From Paludibacter sp. (GTDB taxonomy: Bacteria; Bacteroidota; Bacteroidia; Bacteroidales; Paludibacteraceae), in the NCBI GenBank assembly GCA_024709185.1, contig JANJXE010000179.1, positions 1-8,723 on the forward strand: 8,723 nucleotides of DNA, written 5' to 3'. The notes under the pieces are model-generated. The model was not told where the DNA came from, did not search any database, and saw only the letters and a program-made list of their open reading frames with translations. A program made the translations under genes and the position numbers. Positions 1-6,556 of this stretch are shown one piece after another (within the stretch, counting starts at the first letter, position 1; each line of letters starts with the position of its first letter).

Positions 1-7
1 AACCGCC

Positions 8-76
8 TCACCCTTGATTTTTGACCAAAAGTTCCACGACGAGCACGAGAATAGATTTGAAGAAATTTGTTGTCAT
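8..76 (-). CDS. Possible 22-codon small ORF or leader peptide at left edge
   Basis: A short leftward ORF runs from ATG at 76 to TGA at 8-10. Its product would begin MTTNFFK, continue with a hydrophobic core (ILVLVVELLV) and end KNQG. The start lies about 20 bp downstream of a good leftward promoter (96-126), and an A/T-rich stretch precedes it, as is usual for translation starts in this phylum. I do not recognise the peptide. Another leftward frame is open from about 86 to the window edge and reads as a basic sequence (SRARRGTFGQKSRVRR), but it has no ATG, GTG or TTG start. The segment could therefore be a leader peptide, the untranslated leader of a gene or stable RNA beyond the edge, or a chance ORF. 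No family match is claimed. Confidence 0.2.
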   Translation of the reverse strand: MTTNFFKSILVLVVELLVKNQG

Positions 77-95
77 TGATTTATTAATTTCGGTG

Positions 96-126
96 CAAAG
101 ATAAAGGGAAAAATCAAAATAGCAAA
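96..126 (-). promoter_or_regulatory. Leftward Bacteroidota-type promoter (TTTG-19-TATCTTTG)
   Basis: Read on the minus strand, TTTG (complement of 123-126) is followed by 19 bp and then TATCTTTG (complement of 96-103). This fits the primary sigma factor consensus known from Bacteroides, TTTG at -33 and TAnnTTTG at -7. Transcription would start around 85-92 and run off the left edge, away from dxs. The expressed unit is mostly or wholly outside the window. Confidence 0.6.
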
Positions 127-255
127 TAGTTTCAATAAAAAAATCGAATTTTTATGGGAAATCGTATCTTTTTTGGCCTTTTTTGTTTCAGTTTCTAATA
201 TCTGTGCACGTTTTACGAAAAAAGAGCAAAAAAACAATATAACCAAAAAATGTGT
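127..255. other. AT-rich intergenic stretch, no gene seen
   Basis: This stretch lies between the leftward promoter and the dxs -7 element. It is rich in A and T runs and holds no ORF with coding character and no convincing hairpin. A weaker -7-like octamer, TATCTGTG at 199-206, has one mismatch to TAnnTTTG and could be an alternative dxs promoter, but no -33 element stands at the usual distance. No riboswitch fold is recognisable by eye. Confidence 0.4.
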
Positions 256-263
256 TATTTTTG
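256..263 (+). promoter_or_regulatory. Putative -7 element for the dxs-trk operon
   Basis: TATTTTTG matches the Bacteroidota -7 consensus TAnnTTTG and ends 24 bp before the dxs ATG, which would give a leader of about 20 nt. No TTTG stands 17-23 bp upstream, so the -33 half is missing or degenerate. It is the only full -7 match I see close to dxs. Confidence 0.4.
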
Positions 264-287
264 CGGGCTAAATAGAGTTTTTACCAA

Positions 288-2189
288 ATGGAACGCAAAG
301 AATACCAATATTTATATAAGATAGATTCTCCGGATGATCTCAAACAAGTGCCTCGCAACGACTTAGCTGTTGTTTGTAATGAATTGCGCGATTTTATCAT
401 CGAAGAGGTTTCCCGAAATCCGGGCCATTTAGGTTCGAATCTTGGAAGTGTGGAGCTAACAGTAGCTTTGCACTATGTTTTTAACACACCTTACGACCGC
501 ATAGTATGGGATGTCGGTCATCAGGCTTATGGTCATAAAATCCTAACCGGTCGTCGTGATCAATTTCACACCAATCGTAAGATGGGAGGCATCTGTGGTT
601 TTCCATCCATTTTTGAAAGTGAATATGATGCTTTTGGAGTGGGACATGCTTCTACCTCCATCTCGGCCGCCCTTGGTATGTCGATTGCATCGCTTATTAA
701 AAAGGAAGACAACCGGAGGATAGTAGCAGTCATTGGTGATGGGTCGATGACGGGTGGATTGGCCTTTGAAGGATTGAACAATACTTCGATGGACAAAAAT
801 GATTTGTTGATTATTCTGAACGACAATCAGATGGCCATCGATCCGGTACACGGTGGAATAACGCAGTATCTGGTGGACATGACCATGTCGCCGGCTTATA
901 ATAAATTCCGGTATACCACCTACAAGGTATTGCGCCGCATGGGATTGATGAGCGACAATGCCAAGAAGAAAGTGCAACAACTCGGAAATGCTCTTAAAGC
1001 GACACTTACCCGTCAGAGCAATATCTTCGAGGGTCTGAATATACGCTATTTCGGACCGGTAGATGGTCACGATGTGGAGAATCTGGTAAAAGTACTGGAG
1101 CAAATCAAGGATTTCAAAGGACCAAAAGTATTGCATTGCATTACTACCAAAGGCAAAGGATATACACCTGCTGAGAATGCAGCTACCGAATGGCATGCAC
1201 CAGGTCACTTTGATCCGGCATCCGGTACCCGTAAAAAAGGTCCCGATGTGCCTTCAGCTCCTTTATTCCAGAATGTTTTTGGTGAAACCTTACTTGAACT
1301 GGCCCGTCAGAATGATAAAATTATAGGAATAACTCCGGCCATGCCATCGGGCTGTTCGATGAATATTATGCAGCGTGAGATTCCAGAGCGGGTATATGAT
1401 GTGGGAATTGCCGAGGCTCACTCGGTTACCTTCTCGGCCGGACTAGCTAAGGAAGGAATGGTGCCTTTCTGTAATGTGTATTCATCCTTTATGCAACGGG
1501 CCTACGACAGCGTGATTCACGATGTGGCACTGCAGAAACTAAATGTAATTATGTGTCTCGACCGTGCCGGCCTGGTTGGGTCGGATGGCGCCACACACCA
1601 TGGAGCATTTGATTTAGCCTACATGCGTTGTATTCCGAATCTTACCATTGCTGCACCCCGAAACGAACACGAATTGCGCAATCTTATGTACACAGTACAG
1701 AAGAAGAACTATGGTCCTTTTGTGATTCGTTATCCAAGAGGAAAAGGGTTTTTGATCGACTGGCGCAATGAGATGCAGGAAGTCGAAATAGGTAAAGGTG
1801 AATGCCTGAAACAGGGCGAAAAACTGGCAGTTCTTACTGTAGGTGTTATGGCGAATGCTGCATTGGATGCAATTAAAGTGATTGAAGAAGATTCTCCGGT
1901 CAGAATAGGTTTATACGATATGAAATTTGTAAAACCACTTGATCAGAATATGCTTACTGAAGTTGCTGAATCATACACCCATATTCTTACCATTGAAGAT
2001 GGTACTGTTAATGGTGGGTTCGGTTCTGCAGTGCTCGAATTTCTTGCTGAAAAGGGCTATCAGCATAAAGTACGTCGAATGGGTATACCTGATCGATTTA
2101 TCGAACATGGAACGCCGGAGGAATTATATGCTGAAATCGGACTCGATAAAGTGGGAATAACCCGTTCGATACTCGATTTTCTAAAATAA
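288..2189 (+). CDS. dxs: 1-deoxy-D-xylulose-5-phosphate synthase
   Basis: A 633-residue cytoplasmic thiamine-diphosphate enzyme that condenses pyruvate with glyceraldehyde 3-phosphate to DXP, the entry step of the MEP isoprenoid pathway and a precursor for thiamine and pyridoxal. Visible in order: the N-terminal GHLGSNLGSVEL segment with His47; DVGHQAYGHK with His78; the ThDP/Mg2+ motif from GDGS (Asp151) to NDN (Asn180); the IRYFGPVDGHD segment near 253-263; the central pyrimidine-binding domain with VGIAEAH, whose Glu376 corresponds to the catalytic Glu370 of E. coli; DGATHHG (His437-His438); RYPRG; and the C-terminal transketolase domain. Length is normal for the family (about 620-640) and no expected catalytic residue is missing. 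The start at 288 gives the usual N-terminus (YLYKIDSPDDLKQ). It is first in the block, with trkA following after 22 bp. Confidence 0.97.
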   Translation: MERKEYQYLYKIDSPDDLKQVPRNDLAVVCNELRDFIIEEVSRNPGHLGSNLGSVELTVALHYVFNTPYDRIVWDVGHQAYGHKILTGRRDQFHTNRKMGGICGFPSIFESEYDAFGVGHASTSISAALGMSIASLIKKEDNRRIVAVIGDGSMTGGLAFEGLNNTSMDKNDLLIILNDNQMAIDPVHGGITQYLVDMTMSPAYNKFRYTTYKVLRRMGLMSDNAKKKVQQLGNALKATLTRQSNIFEGLNIRYFGPVDGHDVENLVKVLEQIKDFKGPKVLHCITTKGKGYTPAENAATEWHAPGHFDPASGTRKKGPDVPSAPLFQNVFGETLLELARQNDKIIGITPAMPSGCSMNIMQREIPERVYDVGIAEAHSVTFSAGLAKEGMVPFCNVYSSFMQRAYDSVIHDVALQKLNVIMCLDRAGLVGSDGATHHGAFDLAYMRCIPNLTIAAPRNEHELRNLMYTVQKKNYGPFVIRYPRGKGFLIDWRNEMQEVEIGKGECLKQGEKLAVLTVGVMANAALDAIKVIEEDSPVRIGLYDMKFVKPLDQNMLTEVAESYTHILTIEDGTVNGGFGSAVLEFLAEKGYQHKVRRMGIPDRFIEHGTPEELYAEIGLDKVGITRSILDFLK

Positions 2190-2211
2190 AAAAGTTAGTA
2201 ATAAACTTGTC

Positions 2212-3546
2212 ATGAGAATAATTATTGTTGGCGCCGGCGAAGTGGGAACTCACCTTGCAAAGTTACTCGCTAAGGAACATATTGATATCACTCTTATGGA
2301 TGAAGACCCTGAACGACTGAGGGATCTGGATGCCAATTATGATTTGATGACCCGGATCGGGTCGCCGACTTCCATTAATGATTTGCGCGAAGCTGGTAGC
2401 AACAATGCTGATTTATTCATTGCAGTTACACCTTCAGAAAGCGTGAATATGACTTCCTGCATGATTGCTACCAATCTGGGAGCCAAAAAAACACTTGCTC
2501 GAATCGATAATCCAGAGTATTTGCTTCAACAGAATAAGGATTTCTTTAAAAACCTGGGGGTCGATTACCTTATATATCCTGAAATGTTGGCAGCCAAAGA
2601 GATTATTACTTCGCTGGAAACCACATGGCTACGGCAAAATATGAGTTTTTGTAACGGTGAACTTATTTTGCTGGGAATTAAGGTGAGGGCTAACGCTCCC
2701 ATCGTGAACAAAAAATTCATCAGCGGATATTTTGATCACCGGAGGTACAGGATTGTTGCCATCAAACGCAACAACAATACAATTATTCCCGGAGGAGCAG
2801 ATCAGATAGAACCAAATGATATAGTCTATTTTATTGCCCGGCCGGAAGACCTGGAATTTGTGCGCGAACAATCAGGTAAAATCGATCACAAAATTAACAG
2901 TGCCATGATCATGGGTGGTAGCCGAATAGCTCAAAAGACTGCTCAGGGTTTGCCCTCGCACATCAATGTGAAAATTCTCGAGAAGGACATTGAGCGGAGC
3001 TATCAGTTAGCTGAACGTTGCAGCAGGGCATTGATTATCAATGGCGATGCACGCGACCTGGAATTACTTCGTGATGAAGGCATTCATGAAACAGATGCTT
3101 TTATTGCTGTTACTTCCAATTCGGAAGCGAATATCCTTGCTTGTATGGCTGCAAAGCGAATGGGGGTTCAAAAAACAGTTGCTGAGGTCGAAAATATTGA
3201 TTATATCATGCTTGCCGAAAGTATGGATATTGGTACTGTAATCAATAAGAAAATGATTGCAGCCAGTTATATTTACCAGCTTACCCTTGATGCCGATGTG
3301 CTGGACGTTCGTTCACTTACCTCTGCAGATGCTGAAGTTGTTGAATTTGTAGCCAAAAGTACTTCAAAAATTATACGTTCTAAAATAAAGGATTTACGAT
3401 TACCTTCGAATGTAAATATTGGAGGCTATGTGCGCAACGGTGAAGGTTTTATAGTTTCAGGCGACACAGTAATTCAGCCCGATGATCATGTAATATGTTT
3501 CTGCGTTGCTTCTGCAATTCGCAAACTGGAAAGCTTTTTTCAATAA
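2212..3546 (+). CDS. trkA: Trk K+ uptake system regulatory subunit TrkA
   Basis: A 444-residue peripheral, cytoplasmic subunit that binds TrkH and gates K+ flow in response to nucleotides. It has the duplicated RCK layout of full-length TrkA (E. coli about 458 residues): RCK-N 1 at about 1-125, RCK-C 1 at about 138-218, RCK-N 2 at about 230-350 and RCK-C 2 at about 365-444. The first Rossmann fold carries a canonical GxGxxG (G7-A-G-E-V-G12) with the acidic Asp30 at the end of strand 2, expected to bind NAD(H). In the second the motif reads GGSRIA (235-240), so two glycine positions are replaced and dinucleotide binding there is less certain. No membrane segment is seen. It lies 22 bp after dxs, and its TAA overlaps the trkH start by one base (TAATG), indicating translational coupling. 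Confidence 0.95.
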   Translation: MRIIIVGAGEVGTHLAKLLAKEHIDITLMDEDPERLRDLDANYDLMTRIGSPTSINDLREAGSNNADLFIAVTPSESVNMTSCMIATNLGAKKTLARIDNPEYLLQQNKDFFKNLGVDYLIYPEMLAAKEIITSLETTWLRQNMSFCNGELILLGIKVRANAPIVNKKFISGYFDHRRYRIVAIKRNNNTIIPGGADQIEPNDIVYFIARPEDLEFVREQSGKIDHKINSAMIMGGSRIAQKTAQGLPSHINVKILEKDIERSYQLAERCSRALIINGDARDLELLRDEGIHETDAFIAVTSNSEANILACMAAKRMGVQKTVAEVENIDYIMLAESMDIGTVINKKMIAASYIYQLTLDADVLDVRSLTSADAEVVEFVAKSTSKIIRSKIKDLRLPSNVNIGGYVRNGEGFIVSGDTVIQPDDHVICFCVASAIRKLESFFQ

Positions 3547-5015
3547 TGTACCGCGATTTTAATCATCGGTTTATACTTCGTATTACAGGATCACTTTTAT
3601 TGTTTGAAAGTGCCTTTCTGCTAACAGCTGTGTTGGTTTCGTGGTATTACCGGGAAGGCCAGGGGTTAACATTTTTTTATAGTGCCGGAATTTCAGCGTT
3701 TTTAGGCTTGCTGAGTTTGTTGTCTGGGCGGAATGCTAAACCAGTAGTTGGGCGCCGTGAGGGATCGGTTATTGTAACATCAATCTGGCTTGTATTTTCG
3801 TTGATTGGAATGTTGCCTTACCTCATCTCAGGTAGTATCCCTTCGGTAACGGATGCTTTCTTTGAAACCATGTCGGGTTTCACAACTACCGGCGCATCTA
3901 TTCTGAATAATATTGAATCAATGCCATTCAGTATCCTTTACTGGCGAAGTCTTACACAGTGGGTTGGAGGACTTGGAATTATTGTTATTTCTATGGCCTT
4001 ACTTCCGATTTTTGGTTTTTCATCAGTACAACTTTTTTCAGCTGAAGCAACAGGACCTACCAAGGATAAAATTCATCCTAAAATGAGCGAAACAGCCAAA
4101 CGCTTACTGGCAATTTATATAGTGCTTACGTTAACAGAATTTCTCCTTCTGAGAGTTGCCGGTATGGGCTGGTTTGATGCATTGAATCACGCTTTTACAA
4201 CCATGGCTACAGGAGGATTTTCCACTAAACAGTTGAGTGTTGGATATTGGGATTCTCCTGCTATACAGTATATTATGATTCTGTTTATGTTTCTTGCAGG
4301 CGTCAATTTTACTTTGTTTTACTTCATGGTTAAACGTAATTATGAGAAGCTTACTACAAATCAGGAGTTAAGATTCTATTTACTTGTTGTGTTGGTTGTT
4401 ACCGTATTGTTAGGTTTCACGATGATCTCGCCCGATACCTTTTCAAGTTTTACCAACATAGAAAAGACCCTGAGGGATAGTTTGTTTACAGTGGTTTCGC
4501 TGATAACTACTACCGGATACGTTACTATCGATTATATGCAGTTAGCTCCATTGGCCTGGATTCTGGCATTAATTATAATGATGATAGGAGCTTCAGCCGG
4601 ATCTACTGCCGGAGGGATGAAAGTGATTCGTGTTTTTCTGGTTATCAAATATGCCTATTATGAATTTAAACGGATAATTCACCCCAATGCTGTATTCCCT
4701 GTTCGATACAATGGTTCCATCGTTCGCGAAGAGGTTATTACCAGGGTGCTGGCGTTTATTCTCTTGTATATCATCGTTATATTGATAGGTGTTATTGTCC
4801 TCGCTTTCAGTGGTATGGGCTTTTTAGAGTCGCTGGGAGGGATGGTTACTTGTATCAGTGACGTTGGTCCCGGACTGGGAAGTATTGGTCCTGCTTTCAG
4901 CTTTTCAGAAATTCCGGCTTTCTCAAAGTGGTTTCTTTCGATAGTTATGTTAGTGGGACGACTGGAGTTATTCACTGTTCTGGTGATTTTTACACCCGTG
5001 TTCTGGAAAAAGTAA
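3546..5015 (+). CDS. trkH: TrkH family K+ transporter, first tandem copy
   Basis: A 489-residue integral membrane protein forming the K+ path of the Trk system, to be gated by the TrkA encoded just upstream. Two N-terminal helices (about 11-33 and 41-61) precede four membrane-pore-membrane repeats, as in TrkH rather than the shorter KtrB. Filter segments are TTTG (113-116), ATGGFST (Gly223-Gly224), TTTGY (Gly324) and SDVGPGLG (438-445, Gly441). The intramembrane gating loop GASAGSTAGGMK (348-359) and the late Arg472 in GRLELF are both present; the equivalent Arg of Vibrio TrkH lies near that loop. I chose ATG 3546 over an in-frame ATG at 3495: the latter would overlap trkA by 52 bp and add 17 atypical residues, whereas 3546 gives the TAATG junction and exactly the length of the second copy. 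Asp439 beside the fourth filter is notable. Confidence 0.93.
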   Translation: MYRDFNHRFILRITGSLLLFESAFLLTAVLVSWYYREGQGLTFFYSAGISAFLGLLSLLSGRNAKPVVGRREGSVIVTSIWLVFSLIGMLPYLISGSIPSVTDAFFETMSGFTTTGASILNNIESMPFSILYWRSLTQWVGGLGIIVISMALLPIFGFSSVQLFSAEATGPTKDKIHPKMSETAKRLLAIYIVLTLTEFLLLRVAGMGWFDALNHAFTTMATGGFSTKQLSVGYWDSPAIQYIMILFMFLAGVNFTLFYFMVKRNYEKLTTNQELRFYLLVVLVVTVLLGFTMISPDTFSSFTNIEKTLRDSLFTVVSLITTTGYVTIDYMQLAPLAWILALIIMMIGASAGSTAGGMKVIRVFLVIKYAYYEFKRIIHPNAVFPVRYNGSIVREEVITRVLAFILLYIIVILIGVIVLAFSGMGFLESLGGMVTCISDVGPGLGSIGPAFSFSEIPAFSKWFLSIVMLVGRLELFTVLVIFTPVFWKK

Positions 5016-5034
5016 TTTACTACAAGTCTTCAAT

Positions 5035-6504
5035 ATGAAGAAGAACTTTAATTTTAAACTGATTTTCCGTTTTTTCGGGATTTTATTACTGGTCGAGGCT
5101 TTTGCTTTGCTGGCAACTTCGCTGATTGCAGTTTATTTTCACGAAGATGATTTCAGATGGTTTTTAGTGAGTGGCGGAATTGCTCTGGTTGCAGGAACAA
5201 TTGCAATTGTTTTTGGTCGCAATGCTTCTCCATTGATAAGCCGAAGAGAAGGTTCGCTGGTGGTAACATTTGTTTGGATTCTTTTTTCTGTAGTGGGGAT
5301 GTTACCCTATCTTTTTACGGGAAGCATTCCAGCTGTGGAAGATGCCTTTTTTGAAACAATATCGGGTTTTACTACTACAGGAGCTTCCATCCTGAACAAT
5401 ATTGAAGAACTTTCGTATAGTATACTATTCTGGAGAAGTCTTACCCATTGGATGGGAGGACTGGGTATCATCGGAATGTCGCTGGCCATTTTACCGGTTT
5501 TCGGAAGTAGTGGTGCTCAGCTGTTTGCCACCGAATCGGCTGCTCCATCTTTTGACAAAATACATCCAAAAGTGGCTGAAATTGCAAAACGTCTTTTGTT
5601 GATATATATCGTTCTTACAGTTGCTGAAACAGTATTGTTGCGTTTTGGAGGAATGGGCTGGTTCGATGCGGTCTGCCATTCATTTGGTACCGTTGCTACC
5701 GGAGGATTTTCAACTAAACAAGCTAGTATTGCGTATTGGGATTCAGCTTACATCCAGTATGTAATTGCTGTTTTCATGATGCTTTCCGGAGTGAATTTCA
5801 CACTTTACTATTTTGGATTTAAAACAAAATTTAGTAAGGTGTTCGAAAATGAGGAGCTCAAAACGTATTTGTCGCTGATAGTTGTTTTTTCATTGACGAT
5901 AGCACTGTCATTAGTCGATTTTTCGACTGGTTTTTCATGGGCTGAAATTGAAGAGGCATGGCGTAATGCTTTTTTTAACGTAATTTCCACCATGACAACC
6001 ACCGGGTTTGCAACGGTTGATTATATGACCTGGTCAACCTTTACCTGGATTATTTTGCTTTTTACCATGATCACCGGAGCCTCAGCTGGTTCGACAAGTG
6101 GTGCAATGAAAATGGTTCGGTTGGTGTTAGCAGCAAAATATTGTTACTATGAATTTCAGAAAATCATTCATCCGAATGCCGTTGTTCCTGTTAAATACAA
6201 TGGTAAAATTGTTCAGGCGGATATTATAACCAAAGTGTTGGCATTTGTTATACTCTACATGTTTTCGATTGGGGTTGGTGTATTGGTGCTTACATTCTCC
6301 GGGATGCCCTTTATGGAGGCAATTGGCGGCATGATAACCTGTATCGGGGGAGTAGGACCCGGGCTGGGACTGGTAGGTCCGGCTGGTAATTTTGCCGCAG
6401 TTCCTGAATTCAGCAAATGGTTTCTGTCGTTTGCCATGTTACTGGGCCGACTTGAATTATTTACAGTACTGGTGCTGTTTACACCAACGTTTTGGAAAAA
6501 ATAA
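5035..6504 (+). CDS. trkH: TrkH family K+ transporter, second tandem copy
   Basis: A second complete TrkH-type K+ pore subunit, 489 residues, aligning without gaps to the copy before it; by eye roughly half of the residues are identical, so the duplication is old. All four filters are kept: TTTG (113-116), ATGGFST (223-224), TTTGF (324) and GGVGPGLG (438-445). Differences from copy one include Gly438-Gly439 in place of Ser-Asp before the fourth filter, and Ala357 in place of Gly in the gating loop (GASAGSTSGAMK). Arg472 in GRLELF is present. Stretches such as GGFSTKQ, IIHPNAV and FSKWFLS are nearly unchanged. It begins 19 bp after copy one with no promoter seen between them, so it probably shares the operon and the same TrkA. 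Both reading frames are intact, so neither looks like a pseudogene. Whether its substrate is K+, Na+ or both cannot be read from the sequence. Confidence 0.93.
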   Translation: MKKNFNFKLIFRFFGILLLVEAFALLATSLIAVYFHEDDFRWFLVSGGIALVAGTIAIVFGRNASPLISRREGSLVVTFVWILFSVVGMLPYLFTGSIPAVEDAFFETISGFTTTGASILNNIEELSYSILFWRSLTHWMGGLGIIGMSLAILPVFGSSGAQLFATESAAPSFDKIHPKVAEIAKRLLLIYIVLTVAETVLLRFGGMGWFDAVCHSFGTVATGGFSTKQASIAYWDSAYIQYVIAVFMMLSGVNFTLYYFGFKTKFSKVFENEELKTYLSLIVVFSLTIALSLVDFSTGFSWAEIEEAWRNAFFNVISTMTTTGFATVDYMTWSTFTWIILLFTMITGASAGSTSGAMKMVRLVLAAKYCYYEFQKIIHPNAVVPVKYNGKIVQADIITKVLAFVILYMFSIGVGVLVLTFSGMPFMEAIGGMITCIGGVGPGLGLVGPAGNFAAVPEFSKWFLSFAMLLGRLELFTVLVLFTPTFWKK

Positions 6505-6535
6505 AAACACCCTGAATGCTTGTTCATTCAGGGTG
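6493..6535. terminator. Convergent hairpin terminator between trkH copy 2 and thrS
   Basis: CACCCTGAATG (6508-6518) and CATTCAGGGTG (6525-6535) form a perfect 11-bp stem with a 6-nt loop (CTTGTT). Read leftward, the stem is followed by a long T-rich tract (complement of 6493-6507), a textbook rho-independent terminator for thrS. Read rightward, the flank is CAATCTTTG with no clean T run, so termination of the trk operon there should be weaker. The tract serving thrS extends into the last Lys-Lys codons and stop of the second trkH. Confidence 0.85.
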
Positions 6536-6556
6536 CAATCTTTGTACGTTGAAATA

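Noticed and set aside
127..287. Riboswitch such as a c-di-AMP or TPP element controlling the dxs-trk operon
   Set aside because: The -7 element at 256-263 leaves a leader of only about 20 nt, and no conserved riboswitch core is recognisable upstream.
543..1208. Minus-strand ORF of 221 codons inside dxs
   Set aside because: It is antisense to a fully conserved DXS, has a composition unlike real proteins, and no promoter or family motif.
2190..2211. Small inverted repeat AAGTT/AACTT in the dxs-trkA gap
   Set aside because: Five AT-rich base pairs with no T tract are too weak for a terminator or regulatory hairpin.
3495..3545. Upstream in-frame ATG for the first trkH, which would give 506 residues
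   Set aside because: It lies 52 bp inside trkA, adds 17 residues unlike a TrkH N-terminus, and breaks the exact 489-residue match with the tandem copy. ATG 3546 forms a TAATG junction.
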